Assembly (NCBI GenBank): GCA_963920665.1
Contig: OY987272.1
Location: 1,741,001 to 1,805,000, forward strand
Direction: 5' to 3'
DNA: 64,000 bases
Origin: Straminergon stramineum
Lineage: Eukaryota; Streptophyta; Bryopsida; Hypnales; Calliergonaceae
Shown here: in pieces, positions 1 to 13,345 of the stretch
Layout of the letters: every line of letters starts with the position of its first letter
Numbering within the stretch: position 1 is the stretch's first letter
Notes under the pieces: generated by a model
Told to the model about the DNA's origin: nothing
Database searches by the model: none
Seen by the model: only the letters and a program-made list of their open reading frames with translations
Made by a program: the position numbers and the translations under genes

Positions 1-1080
1 GTGCCTCACCGAGTGCTTGGACATCAATGTAAGTTCCGCCCCATGTCATCAAATGACATGCCCGGTGTCTTGTGGGAGTTAAGGATTGGAAGGAAAGGAT
101 TGGAAGTCACGGAGGAATGGGGAACCCCGTGACTTGAGGTGGAACTTAACATTGTGGGTGCGTGGCATGTGCAGTGTTATGAGAGCGTGAACCTTAGTGG
201 CACTAGGGTGTTAAGTGTTTGGAAAGTGAGCTTAAGGTGGTAAGTGTCACTAAGGGCCACGACAACATGCCTATTTTAGGGTTATTCCCTGCTTATTCCT
301 ATGTTGTCCAGGAACGGCTGGCTATTGTCAGTCAAATAAATACCAAAAAAAATTTAGTTCTAACATGCAAAAATAAGTTTGAAAAAAAATAAAAAATTTT
401 AATTTTTTTTTGATGTGGCACAATGTTGGCCACATCAGACTGCAACAATGCCACAATTCCTGCATTCCTCGTAGGCATGTTGAGGCCTCAAATCCCCCCT
501 AATGCCAAAGAAATCATTATTTCTAGAACCATGTGACATTATCTACTTTAAAAAAATCAAAATACTCACTCGGAGTTAGACAACTATACAAGATCTTCCC
601 TTTCCACCTCCTAATTCTGAAGATGAATAGTTGCACTTTTGTCCTACATAGGAAAATTCCTTGTCATTTATCGGACAAAAAACATCCACAACGTCATTTC
701 TGGATTAATCCCTTTTGGGAAGAAAAAAATTCTCAATTTTCAACTCAAATCCCCACTATAAAGATTTCAACCCTCTAAAATATTTAGTGCAAAAAATTTA
801 AGTTAAAGGGATTCAAAATCTAAAAACCTAGTAAAGCAAAAGAAAAAAAATAATCTTTCTTATTCACTTCAAATACTAATATCTTACAATCTACATGATC
901 AAAGTATCTAAAAAAATTCCATACACTCTCATATAGGTTTAATGCAAGATCCTATAGTTGAATATGCAAAAAATTGATTTTTTCATTACAACTTTTCACA
1001 CTAGAAGTGACAATTTTTGAAGTATTTTCATAAACCTTTAGGGGGGTAAGGGAGTTCTTGGATTTGGGGCATGATTGTCT
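1..1080. other. gene-poor stretch; possible retroelement end at 1-360
   Basis: The first 360 bases are clearly richer in G and C than what follows. They end in a GTCAGTCAAATAAATACC stretch that resembles a transcript end, so they could be the tail of a retroelement or of a gene outside the window. No reverse transcriptase, integrase or matched LTR was seen. From 361 to 1080 the DNA is AT-rich with only short chance reading frames. Confidence 0.2.
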
Positions 1081-1436
1081 ACACCACTTGCAATTTCTTC
1101 ACTAACAAACTTGGAAAAAATGAAAATGAAATCCCTAGTCTATACAATTAGTTTAAAAGGTGAAATAAAGGTCATCTTTACTTAGTACATTCCCCAAAAA
1201 TGCAAGTTTGTCATTGACAAATAACAATCTTAACCCCTTTAAGAGGTTGGCCTTGAGAATACACCACTTGCAATTTCTTCACTAACAAATTTAGAAAAAT
1301 GAAAATGAAATCCCTAATCTGTACAATTAGTTTAAAAGGTGAAATAAAGGTCTTTACTTCATACAATCCCAAAGAATGCAAGTTTGTCATTGACAAATAA
1401 CATTCTTAACCCCTTTAAAAGGTTGGCCTTGAGAAT
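1081..1436. repeat. 178-bp tandem direct duplication
   Basis: Bases 1081-1260 are repeated almost exactly at 1261-1436. Both halves start ACACCACTTGCAATTTCTTC and end GGTTGGCCTTGAGAAT. They differ by scattered substitutions and a few small deletions, so this is a simple two-copy tandem duplication of some age. No coding potential was seen. Confidence 0.9.
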
Positions 1437-3253
1437 ACAAGTTCTACTTCGACTATATTTTGAGTCCATATTGTGTATAGAGCACTATTTCAAGCTTAGG
1501 AAGCAACTTTGGGAGCTCAAATTTTTGTCTTGTATTCCTTATTGAGCCTAGTACAATGTGGCAAAATGTATAGGCATACTCTAATGGTAAAAAATTTGTG
1601 AATAATATAAATATGGGTAGGATTTGAGTAGGCTCTTCTATAGAGGTTTTTGGATATTGATACAATACTTCACACAAATGATAATTGATGGGGACAACCG
1701 TATCAACCCAAAATGGAACAATGTGACAATGTAGTACAAGTTACTTGGTTAATTGTCACCTACATTTAAGATCCCACATTTCACAAGATAGGGGAGCCAA
1801 ATTGTGAGAAAGAAAGAAACAACATCAAATCATACCTAAAGAATGAGTGAATGCAATCACATAAACACCAAAAATAGTAGCACATTCCATTACAAATAGC
1901 AACAATCACATCCTACTTCTACCCTAACACAATGACACCTCAAGACACAAATTAAACAACAATCTATGGCAACTAGTAGAGATAGAGCAAAAAAATAAAT
2001 GTCAATAGACCTTCATGATGTTGCATTAGAAACAGACCTTGTTTGTTGAACTCTTTGGTAATGAATTATCGTCAAATTTCACTCACAATCAAAAACAACC
2101 CTTGGAGATAGCAAGCCAACAAATTACTCCAATCTAATTGACAACAATTATAGAAGTTCAAACAAAGACAATAAAATGCCATCAATATGTCAATGCACAA
2201 CCCTGTAGACATCAAAGCAAGATATTGAAGCATGCATATTTTCTTGATGTTGATGGGACTTGTATGTTCAACTCTTTCACATTGAATTTTGCCAAATTTC
2301 ACTCTCCAATTCAAATTAACCCTTAGGGATTACAACTCAACAAATTATTCCAAACCCCAAAGAACAACAATTGTACAAAGAGAGTATTTGAAGAAGATGA
2401 GATGAAAGTAGTGTCCCTAATTGTGAGAGAAGCCACAATGACATTCTACAAATGCACAAGCCTCAAGGTTTGCAACCGTAATCTATGAGTGCACCTAAAT
2501 CCTAAGGCAAGCATCTAAGGAGGCCAACATCATCATGAGAAGTTTACTAATAGTTTGAAACCAGCTAAACTGGTCACTAGTACTTGACAACCTGACACCT
2601 TCTGACAATGTATTTCCATCACATGGGCTCACAAGAGATACAATCTTGCAAGAAATACACTATTGGCTCACTTCCAATAGGTAAAGATTCCTCATTGAAT
2701 CACTAAATTTTTTTTTAAATATAAAAAAAGTTCCTTACACTCATGCCAACAATATTCTAGTTGTCCATACTTGCAAATACATTTGTTCTCAATGCATTAC
2801 TAGGTGAAGACATAAAGCATAGGCCACTGGTAGCTGGAACCTCCTTTAGGGGTTAACCCCAAAAGACAAGATCCATCACCAAAGTACTTTGCTAAAAATG
2901 ATTCTATCTTTGAACCAATAGGTGCATTCTTCTTTCTCAAGTAGTCTTGAAAGTCATCCATTGGCCACTTTGTGGCCTCAACGTCATTCCAAGGTTAAGT
3001 TATATCAAAACTTAGGTGGGTTGGTTTTTCAATAACGAGGTTGGGTTGTACAGTTCTAGGACAGTTTTAGAATAGTGAACAATCAAGGTGTCTGTACAGT
3101 ACAATGAAGATTCGTCGGAGACAAATGCAACCATGACACTTCCTCTTTGAAATATGGTTAAATACATCAGTTAAAGCACTGCAATCCTTAATGAAATTTG
3201 TTGCTGGTAACAGGCGTCAGTGAATAGAAGACGGGATCAGGTTCCTAACAGTA
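1437..3253. other. AT-rich intergenic DNA downstream of the fucosyltransferase gene
   Basis: No convincing gene was seen. At about 2845-2865 the sequence CCTTTAGGGGTTAACCCC is a near-palindrome centred on TTAA. It looks like two abutting ends of the TTAA-bounded element family found elsewhere in the window. The last few hundred bases before 3254 are the 3' flank of the minus-strand gene, and no clear polyadenylation signal was identified. Confidence 0.5.
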
Positions 3254-6200
3254 TTAGTGTCCTCTACCTTGTTCAATGGATTCTTGACACATGCAATCAG
3301 GAGCAGGGTACCTGAATATAGAATATTTTGGCATTCGGCGCGTAGGAGCACCCAACCTGTGCTGATGACCTTCAATAACCCTAGTGGAAAACTCTGGCCA
3401 GACGATGGAGCTGTTTGCAAAAAGGTTAGCCAACAGTTTTTTGTCGGCATGTATGGACTTCCGAGGACCATAGAATGATCGTTGCCCGCTCTGCATTATA
3501 CAAAAAGGTAGAGTTATTCTTTGTCTACCCAGGATATTTTGATGATCGAACCTGACAGAACTCTCCTTAAGTATTCGTCACAAAAGCCCTCTCAGTTTAA
3601 TATCAATTTAATGCCAAGGACACACTAACATGAACACTATTTGCATTACATTAAAATTGACTTAATCTTGATCTCGACCATTCAATTCCATTCGATTAAT
3701 ATTAATTTTTACATCAATAACTTTGCGAATCTAATAGGGGATATTTGCAATGTAATTCATAAGGAAAAGCTTCTCACCAGGACGTTGGGAAAGTTGCCAG
3801 CAGCATTGGACATGAACACATCACTGTTCAGGAGGACCACGAAGTCTAAGGCTGCAAGCTTGTGAGCATAAGGCAAGAGAGGCCGAAGCTCTTTCTTTGT
3901 AGCCAAGGTATATTTGCTCTCAAGTTGAGGAAATATCTCCCTCAAGGGCCTTATGCGCCCTTGCCCTCCGTACAAGTGCTGCAACCGAAATATACGACAT
4001 TTGTCAGCACAGTAGGTTCCAATTCATCTCTAAAACATAGCCATCAGGTTAATGCATGCGCCACTGCACAAAAATTGTCAGGCCATTACAGTATTAAAGG
4101 CAGACAAAACGAGGAAAATTTGTCGTCACAGGATGGGATGAACTGAGTACCTTGCTTGCCATATATATGGGCGTAGTATTAGGGAAGCCTAGCCCGGACA
4201 GCAAAAGACCCATCTCATCTGGTGTAAGAGGGCAGCTTCCATTCATGCGCAAATTTTCCGGTTTATACTGGGTCTTGCTCACTCCTCGACTGTAAAAAGA
4301 AGCCCCCAACTGTTAAGGAAAACATGCTCACAAATCCTAAACCTGAAACCCTAATAAACGACCATATAGCAGTTGGAAATGAAGGATTCAAACCAGCCGA
4401 GGCGATTTGGATGAAGTCAAGAACTAGACTAACTATCCAACTGAAATACTAATTATTTGTTTACCAAATTGGTCTAACTAATTGACTCACTGATGCAAGC
4501 TAAAAAGGTGTAATTGGAATATGCCAAAATATAGAAGTAAAAGTTTGGAATTCATAGAAAGGACAAATACCTCCAGACTTTAGCTCGAAAAGCTGCAAGA
4601 GCACGCTTCTCAGCGCGGCCTCCCCCATAATAGCAAGCCGAGTGTGCAATCATGTCCTTCTCAAAACGCACATGGAGACCAAGGTAGCGGCCTCCCAGGT
4701 CCCCAAGGTCCCTGCCTACAAAATTTCCTGTCATCTTTAATCAAAGATACAAAGGAACACCAATATAACATTCTGGGTTACATAGTTATAATATTATCAC
4801 CACCAGGCCCCACGCAGTGTTGTGCAAGCTGATGAACTTCCAGAGCACAATCAAAAGTGCAATCGTCAGTATGATTCACACACCTGGAAGAATTTCCTCA
4901 TCCAGTGCAGACCACCATGGCTGAGGAGCAGTAGTTTGACTTGGAGACACGATTGGGCTCTGAACCGTGAAACCCTTGGCCCTGATTCGGTCTACTAGAC
5001 TCTTCCCCAACTCTTGAATAGCGGGCACAAAGCGAAGACCCTCAAAATTGGCTCTACAGCGCAATTTCGTGATGTGCACAGGGAGGCCCTCGAATGTCAG
5101 TTTGTGGTCCCAACCAGAGTATTGAGTCGGTCCATCTAGAACAGCCAAACCATGCCTGGAAGATATTGCCAAGCCCAACGTTGCAGGGTAAGTTGCAGGG
5201 TAAGTTTAGTTTAGGGTAAGTCTGTAAAGTGCGTTCGTGACCTGGTTGAGTTCAAGTGATCGAATCCATTGTTAAATGTGCTGTTCAGCACATTTACCTT
5301 GCTCTCTAAGAAAGTAACCCTTGTGTACCGTAGACTTGCATTTCTAATTTTCCTAAACTATTTTCATGGAAAATGCTTTGAAATTCAATGACTGTCGCTC
5401 TGTAATTCCAAAATCGTGCAAAACCAAGTCAACACACCCCAGTTTTCTAAAAGCGTTCTAATAATACCTCACGTGTCTCACGAGCCACAAGGATTGTGAC
5501 ATCTCAAGATCTAAAAACAAACAAAAACTACTGTCCTCAACAGCATTGATTGTGCAAGCAAATACTTTACCTTTCTAATAGTGGTGGCAGCTTCTCCAGA
5601 TACCAACTCATGGTACTATGCTTCGCAACATAAGTCAGACAGTTGGGCCTTTCTAAGCACTGTTCCGCGTAGAGGTCGGCAGTGCTCCAGGCATACTCAT
5701 CTGGCAGCCGCCGTATTATGTGTACATCATTCTTGAAGTAAGATATAAAATGATTGATATCGTATATGTCACCGAATTGACTGACACACAGACACACACC
5801 AAATGAATCTAAAAAGCAACAACGTAATATTCGTTGAAATCGCAGATAAAAAAAACATCACAATTACCTACAAATGTACATCAGGTTTAGGCTACGAGCC
5901 AGAATCTTTACCTCGGGTCTTTCCACACTAAAGATCCCCTGAAATATGGGATCAGCAATGTTGCATTCACCAGCTTTGCAACTGCCACAGCGTTGCATAC
6001 CTATTACAAGCAGTGTGTCTGTCATGAGCAACGACTGATTGTTACATTGTGCGGAGAAAATTATGGTGCCACGGATGCTGCTTCTATTAATAGAAGTATT
6101 ACCAATAAGCTGAACCTAATCTTAATCCACCTTCTACAATTACCTGTAATCTCAAGGTAGAGTATCCCCCTTCTATGGTTGGGAAATGAGTTACACTCTC

Positions 6201-7783
6201 AATTCAAAAAATCTGCTCGTTATATTCCAGCAGCACCTGTGCATATCATTGTGTAATTATCTATCTTCTATGGTTCAGTGACACTCTCAAATTTATATAT
6301 TTGCCTTAACATACTTTATTTGAATATGAAATACATTTTGCCTTGGTATATGTCACGTATATAGGACACCCCCGTCCAGTTAAGAATAAGGAGCATGAGG
6401 TAAGGTTCGCATACACAGATGTGAATTTGAAACAGGCCACCGGAGCACATCACTTGCAAATAGCCATTAGCAGGTCCAGATGCTGCAGCTGAACCTCGTG
6501 CAGACATACAAGAGCTCCATTACTTATCCTTGCACCAATTAATCTTGCGATCAAGAATCATCGCCTAGATTTTATGACTGCCAAATTCTGTCCACGGTAA
6601 ATTTGGTATAGTTTGAGAAGACGGCAAATTCTGGCTTACCAAGGCTGTGGTTCAAACAAGGTTTCCATCCATTGTCGGAAGGGGAGCTCCACAGGCTGAC
6701 GGGGTCCACAAGAGTCTGCTGAACCAACCAATTTTAATTCACCTCTCAACAGTTCAAAAGTCATTGCTAACCCCTACAACACATCCTAAGCATACTATAT
6801 CACTAACATACAAAAATGTCAATCCAAAGGAACCTGAAGTCGCTAAACTGTGTCAATGCTACTATGCCACAAAAAATTCACTGTCCACTGACCGTCGAGA
6901 GCGAAGACCTCCGGCTGTGTAGAAGGTTCATATGCAAACGACGGGGAGCTTTGTATTCCTGCACCACAAGATCGTCAGAACAATTTCCAAAATGCAACAT
7001 TCTGAAATTGCTCTTCAAGGATATCACCATTTCATTCAGTTTTCAAACATTTTTCAAGGTGCCACAGACGATTTAACAACACTCAGCTATTGGCTGCATA
7101 CCGAGAAGCACTTATAGATTTAATTAATACCAGTTTATTAGCAGATAACCACACTTAAATACTACTACAACTAACTAAATGCAACACTCCAAACCCTTGT
7201 TAGATGAATACATATTGATGTACAGTATGTACTCCACCTCAACATCAGAGCTTGGGTTTGTTTTCAGATCATCACCAATCAAACTTTGAAACCTTATCAC
7301 TTTCGCATATGATGTCCAAATAATCCATTCTTCGGCGCGTTGAAATCCTCTATCAATTGCTAACAATAATATTTCAAAAACGAACCATTCGAATAACAGG
7401 AACTATGCGCAAACTGCGGCAACGTTATCAATGTATAAAACCCGATATTAACGCTGGGTGTATTCCATCAACGAGAAATTCTTGAAGCTTGGGAATTAGC
7501 TTACAGAGAAGAGATGGTTGCTGAACATGGCATTGCCGAATCGCCCAGGCGTGGCTTCCATGCAGTAACCAAAAATCGCTGCGGCGCACAATGCAAACAC
7601 CCACAGGAATTTGAACGAAACGCATATTGAGGTGGTTGTTGTAGAAGAAGAAGAAGAAGAAGAAGAAGACAACACTACAGAATCGCCTTTCCCCTGCTCC
7701 CCTTCGCCTGTATCTTCCACCACCACCGACGACGTCTCCTTGCGGCTCTTCGCCCTCGCCTTCCCCCAGCTGAATCGCCCCAT
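3254..7783 (-). CDS. O-fucosyltransferase family protein (spliced, type II membrane protein)
   Basis: Plant glycosyltransferases of the O-fucosyltransferase-like (GT106) superfamily act in the Golgi on cell-wall or protein acceptors. Exon 1 (7783-7505) encodes 93 residues: a basic, Ser-rich cytoplasmic tail with a poly-Ser run, then a membrane anchor (FLWVFALCAAAIFGYCM). Later exons, in transcription order, are 6695-6640, 6494-6415, 6000-5912, 5780-5571, 5155-4884, 4715-4571, 4289-4151, 3978-3778 and 3490-3254. All have GT-AG borders and compatible phases. Diagnostic blocks are GWKPC, NGYLQVMCSGGL, NAVAVAKLVNATLLIPYF, DPSQFGDIYDINHFI, LRCRANFEGLRFVP, YLGLHVRFEKDMIAHSACYY, NGSCPLTPDEMGLLL and SGQRSFYGPRKSIHADKK. 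The acceptor of exon 6494 is ambiguous among three AGs. Phase shows that at least one small exon between 6696 and 7504 is unresolved. The placed exons sum to about 570 residues, a normal family length. All placed exons are open, so the gene is probably functional. Substrate cannot be told. Confidence 0.9.
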
Positions 7784-8157
7784 CCCACCAGCTTTCCAAA
7801 TTTCCTACATCAAGTTTATAATTGTGGAGACATCCAAACTGTGGAACTGTAACCCTAGAATTCAAGATTCGTTTCGGATTTCATTGCTGGCGATCCAATC
7901 CATAGAAGCTCTACTGTAGAGAACACAGTCTAATTGAGAATGCGAAGCAAGAGTATGAATTTTCCACGCACACGATCTTGCCTCTGCAACGAGCTCCATA
8001 AGCAACCTCGTTCCACAGAGACGGAGGAGACGAGAAAATGATCCCTAAATCCTAAAACCTCTCTAACCCTCTTTTTTTGAGTTTTTTGCATAATTTTGCT
8101 TGTCTTTTTCAAACATTCTTTTCATCGAATTGGGGGATTTGGGAAGATTCAAGCAGT
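7784..8157 (-). promoter_or_regulatory. 5' flank of the fucosyltransferase gene
   Basis: This is the sequence upstream of the chosen ATG at 7783. It is mixed in composition near the gene and becomes AT-rich toward 8157, where the segmental duplication begins. It presumably holds the 5' UTR and promoter. No clear TATA box could be assigned by eye. The duplication border sets a limit on how far the promoter shared with other loci could extend. Confidence 0.4.
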
Positions 8158-11100
8158 ATTTTAGATGAAGGAGAAGTTATTTGGATGGACATCTTTATAA
8201 AGTCCTTTGATAGCTAGGATTGGAATGCTAGGACATTTAGGGTTTAGGTTGGAGTACTCAATGTATAGGAATTATAAATCAACATTTCAACTTAAATAAA
8301 TTGGTCTGCTTGAATTGGTCTTCATGAATTTTAAAGGGTAATCAATGATAGTTGATGAGGTCTTCAAACTTACCAAGCATTCTCTACTTCATGGATGTCC
8401 ATTTATTCCTAATGTTTAAGACTTTGGGGGAGTTTTGTAGATTTTGCTCTAAGAAGAAGACAAAGTTTTGTTAAATTTTATCAAACTTTTCTTGAATTAT
8501 AATTGTACAATCTTGAAATAGATGTGTTAAAGATGGCAAAAGAAAAGAAACACAACAATATCACATATGGATTGAAAGATTACAATGTTTGATGAGAAGG
8601 AGGTAATTAATGTGAAAGTTGAATTGAAGTTTTTCAATCCATTTTTTACATATCAAATCTAAATTGTGGTTATAAAAAATACAAAGTTAAAGGATATAAC
8701 ATACATAATTATAATCAGTTTATAGCTTTTCAAAATCTACTCTATAATTTTTTGGAATTAATTTCTAATGTAGATTTTCTCCCAAAATCCAATGTACTTG
8801 AGGCTAACACAATATCCAAGAGCACTTAACTCCTAAAGGTGTAAGACTTGAAATGGATTTTTAAGGATTTCGGGCAAGATTCTACGATGCAAAATTTAAT
8901 TGTAATGTTTTGACAATATTTTTGAAGGTAAGGGAATGTATAAGCTTTGTGGTAATATAATTTGTTTGTCATTTGGTGCCTCTAGGAGATAAATTTATGA
9001 CCTTCTAAGTCCAAATGCTCAAGCTTGGGTAGTGGAATAAAAAACTACTAAAACTTGGAATAAAAAGCGTGGAATAAAAACCTACTAATGTAGAGTAAGA
9101 GAACATAGAAAACTTGGATTCATTTCATTTGGATTAAAAATGTGAAAGTTATGAAGAGTTCTGTTTTTCAAGCAATCATGCATCTTCTTGAACAAATACA
9201 TCGTATAATTTGTTTTTGAATGTAATTATCATAATTTTTCAAAACAAAATGGTTCATAGAGAGTAGATTACTTGCTAAAAAAAACTCATCATTAGTTTGA
9301 TATGTTTTAATTCTATTTTAGAGATATAAACTATTTGTTTTTTTCTTCCATCTTGTTTTTACTTCTACTTAACAATTTTTTGAAGGAATGAAAATTATTT
9401 TTTCAAAATTGAATTTTTCTTAGATTCTTAACTCAATTCCCAACCATAAAGATTACAATGTACAAGCTCATAGTGTTTGAATTTTTTCTACATATTCTCA
9501 TGGAACTCGAATGCAAGATCATAGAGTTGAATATGAATAAATTCATCTTAGCTTTTTGCATTAGAAATGGAAGTTTTAATTTGTTTTTGATAAATAAACA
9601 AACAAACATAGTCATGAATCTTTAGGGGATAACACTACAAAATCAAGATTGGAATACAAACACTTATACAAAATCTTCCATATAAAAACCATAAAATATA
9701 TTTTTTTCCAAATAAAAATATTGATAAAAAAATAAAACTTTAAAGAATATCATATTAAAAAACTTAAATAGGAAAAAATTATAAAAATATATAAGCTTTA
9801 ATTAACTTTAAAACTTTGTTAATACCCAGATTTAGTGCCTTAGGCATTTTAGGGTAGTCTAGTATGATGGATGTCCATTATAGAGAAGTCTATTGTCAAT
9901 AATAGTTTTTTAAACTTAACTTTATAAAATATCATAAAGAGTGCTACAAAATTATGAAACTATTTTGGGTTTTTTATGTTTTTTTTAATTGCTTGTGATT
10001 ACATCTCAAAAACTTCATAAGAATATCAAAATAGCTAGATTGATAAAATATAACACTCCTGCATTTGGATGCATTTACATTAGGAGATAGGTCCATCTAT
10101 ATTATCGCATTGGAATAAAATGAGCTATTAGAATATAATCCCATGTACAACACCCACTAGGAGAGAGATGTGAATTTTTTTCACATTGGGCTTCAAGTTT
10201 TTAGAATATTCATGTACCTACAACACCAAACAAAATTGAGTATAAATTTCAAACATTTTCATTAAAACAACTATACTATAGCATCAATGGACAAAGTCCA
10301 AAAGAAGATATATGAAAGTTGTAGTGTGTAACATACTACACAATACCTTGGAAGTTTGAAGAAAAAATTAGTTGTGATTTGAAAAAAAATTAATTTCAAA
10401 GCTAGCCATGTCTAAAACTCAGTTTCATGCACCATAAATTGAAATTACTTTATCTTTTATCAATTTTTTCTTACAACTCCAAAAGAAATTTTTGAAACTT
10501 CACATGTTGGTAAACATCATTTCAAAGTTTTGTATACCAAAATTGAAGGAAGTTACCATTTTATAGAATTTAAAATATTAACAATTTGATAAACATGCAA
10601 ATGATGTTGGTTCTCACAATATTTGAATTTTTTTGGAATTGAGAGTATGGGATTGCATTAGCCATTTTAGAGAGAGTAGAGATTGCAATATGGACCATTG
10701 TTACATCTTAATACCCTTGCATTTGAAGTATTTGTTGAATAGGACAATGCATTCAATTTATATTTGCAACTATCTAATGTGATTTTAGATTCAATTTTTT
10801 GGTACAAAGACTAGAGTTTATATATGATGCACATATTTGATCCAACAAAAGTGCACGTGTCAATTTTGTACACTCTCTTGGAACTCATAATCTTCTAATG
10901 ACCTCAAATCCCTTTTCATGGTCCGGAGGGGTTAAGTTTGTAAAGGTCTTGAATCAATGAACTTTAATATTTCCATGCAATTGAATATCAAAATTTGGCT
11001 CTCTAAATTTTGCCAACAATCTCAGAAAAATTCTTTAGGGTGGAATCAATAAAAGCTCCACACCTTCAAACATAAGCCAAGTAAGATATGACCAACCATT

Positions 11101-13345
11101 AGGAAGGTTGTAAAAATATGAAGATTTCAAAAAAATAACTATCACTTAATATTTAAAGAAGGCATTGGAAACCATAAGCAAAGGAAGCCATTAAGAGAAG
11201 TCATTAAATAAGTGTCATGCAACAAGAAAATTTACTACTCTCAATCTCAAAACAAACTTCTTTAGTGTGTTGAAATTGGAATTGAACTTCCAAATTTTCC
11301 AAAGTTGGAATTGCCTTTCTAGAGTTTCATTATGCTTTCACTTATATATGAGAAGGAATAAACTATGAGTTTTAGAAGTACCTTTGCCTGGATGTCAAAC
11401 TAAAAGAAACCCAAAAATTCAAGTCTAATGTTAAAAATAGTTTTCCAAAAGTTAGATATTTGCCTCCTTGCTTTTTTTGAAAGTCCTCCCTAAAAATTTT
11501 GTTGACCAATAATTTTGATCTAAGCAAGTATTGAACACTTCCATGTAGAATTCCAATTCTTTTTTGTCTTGTATGCAAAGTTTTTTTGATTGTAGGTGCA
11601 TGGAAGTTTAGCCTTATTACATCCTTTTCAACATGTTCTTATGTTTGATTTACATGTGATCTTATTATGAATTATTAGTATTGTATTCTTGAAGATGGAC
11701 TTCAAATGGAAGTTCATATCTCTAAAAATTTGAGCCAAAGTAATTTCCTTCTACTTCAACAAGATTTTTTTTTCTACTTGCTAAGAACATATGCAATTCC
11801 TTTATCTAAATTCCAAACAACTTGAGTAAGTGCAATAAGGTTCATTATGGATACTCAATCTTGCATCATTGTTTATTCTAATTTTGTATTTACTACAAGC
11901 TTGGCATAATCATCGAGGTTTGATGGGCAAAAGAACAAGACAAATGGTAAGTAGAGATCCCCCAAACACTAGTAATTAGATGAGATATGATCAATAAATT
12001 TGTGGTCCTACCAAAATATTTGCTTTGGCACTACAAACAAAGAATTTTAGGGTTGTTGATTAGCACATGAGCCACCAAATACAAATCAATTTATTCATCT
12101 TCAAAATAGTATATTAACAATTTGACATCATCAATCATGAGATTTTTTTGGTTTTGCTCATGAAAGATCCACTCTCCAAATTTTGAACCCTATGTTTTGC
12201 CTAAGGTAGCATCACCTAAGAAAAACATGTTTTGCTCTCGGACACCTAAGAAATGACCTTGAATGAACACTTGGAGACTAAAACCACAACAACTTTTCAA
12301 AAGCCCTAGATGCGAGGTGAGGAATTTTCAACACAACCAATGAAAGTTGAGACATTTTGTGCTTTAAGGGTGTCCTTTCAAGGTGAGTAGTGTTAAGTGT
12401 AGGCTACCCTATATTTTCAACTTAAAAAATTAGTAATATATTACTAGAGTGTCAAAAAATTATGAAACCACTTGGGGTACATTTCTCTTGAGTTTGCTAT
12501 TACCATCATCAAATTTTGGGGGTTAAACCTTTGAGGGAGGGAGACTAGAAAAAGTGTTCCTTGTAGGCGTAGTTTAGATGAACTAAGATAGGAAGTCTTT
12601 GAAGTGATCTAGCTCTAAAAGCTTCCACCTCTTGAAATGTATACTAATTGAATATTTCTCTTTCTCACTATTCCAATAATGTACAAATGTTGCACATTTC
12701 AAGAGGTAAAAGCTTTTAGTGACCATTGCATTATAACTTCAAAAATTCATAACAAATTCCACAAAGCTCCAAATTTTATCAAACGACTTGAATTAGATGC
12801 CAATTCCATCTGTCTTTGAAGGAAATCTGACAAAAAATTCAAGATTGAAGTCTAACCTCCCCAAAGTAATTTGCTGCTCTGAAATGGGCGCTTTGTGGAC
12901 CTCCTACGTACCTTCAGTATTAGAACGCTGGAATTCCTAGAACTCAAGAGTCCAGTTGCACCGACTGTGGGCGTTGCAACTTGTCTGAACCCCAATAAAT
13001 CCCAACTCCCAAGAGTACCACTGAAGGGAGCCAGGGAAGTCCAGTCCAGTATCGGTACTCCAGTTAATCCAGTGGCAGGTTCGAAGTCCAGTAACTTAGT
13101 CCAGTAGTCCCGTAGTGTCCAGGTCCTGAATCCCACTGAAACCTTCAAATGGTAATCAGTGTTCCTGCAGACAGTACGGTCACCTCTACTCCGCCTGTCC
13201 TCCAGGGACTCCATCATCTCCCACCATTGATTTGCCTGCCTCCTCTCACGTGAACTTAATGCCTTGTGCTCATGTTGTGTGCAAGCTGCGGTTTCAGCTC
13301 TGTTGTTGTCTTCAATTCTCCTCCTTGCGCTCTCGCTTTCGATTC
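8158..13345. repeat. segmental duplication, copy A part 1 (partner 52783-58118)
   Basis: From about TTTAGATGAAGGAGAAG at 8163 this block aligns in direct orientation with 52.78-58.12 kb. Most bases agree, with scattered substitutions and several indels. Copy B lacks about 618 bp corresponding to 11707-12324, with AA microhomology at the join. Copy B also has about 800 bp more near 56917-57719. The block is AT-rich and contains no convincing gene. Its right end runs into the kinase leader. Confidence 0.9.
8826..10935. mobile_element. possible TTAA-bounded element (degenerate ends)
   Basis: The left end reads TTAACTCCTAAAGG. The right end, reverse-complemented, reads TTAACCCCTCCGGACC. The equivalent pair in copy B is 53574-55441, with left end TTAATCCCTAAAGG. 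The ends match the TTAA family only over about 10 bases, so the pairing is tentative. There is no transposase-like reading frame. Confidence 0.3.

Noticed and set aside
6880..6990. Candidate extra exon of the fucosyltransferase gene
   Set aside because: An open stretch with an acceptor exists, but no frame fits both the splice phase of the neighbours and a good donor. It was therefore left out of the model.
7428..7865. 145-codon minus-strand frame over fucosyltransferase exon 1
   Set aside because: It is out of frame with the membrane-anchored exon, which has the right phase and splice donor.
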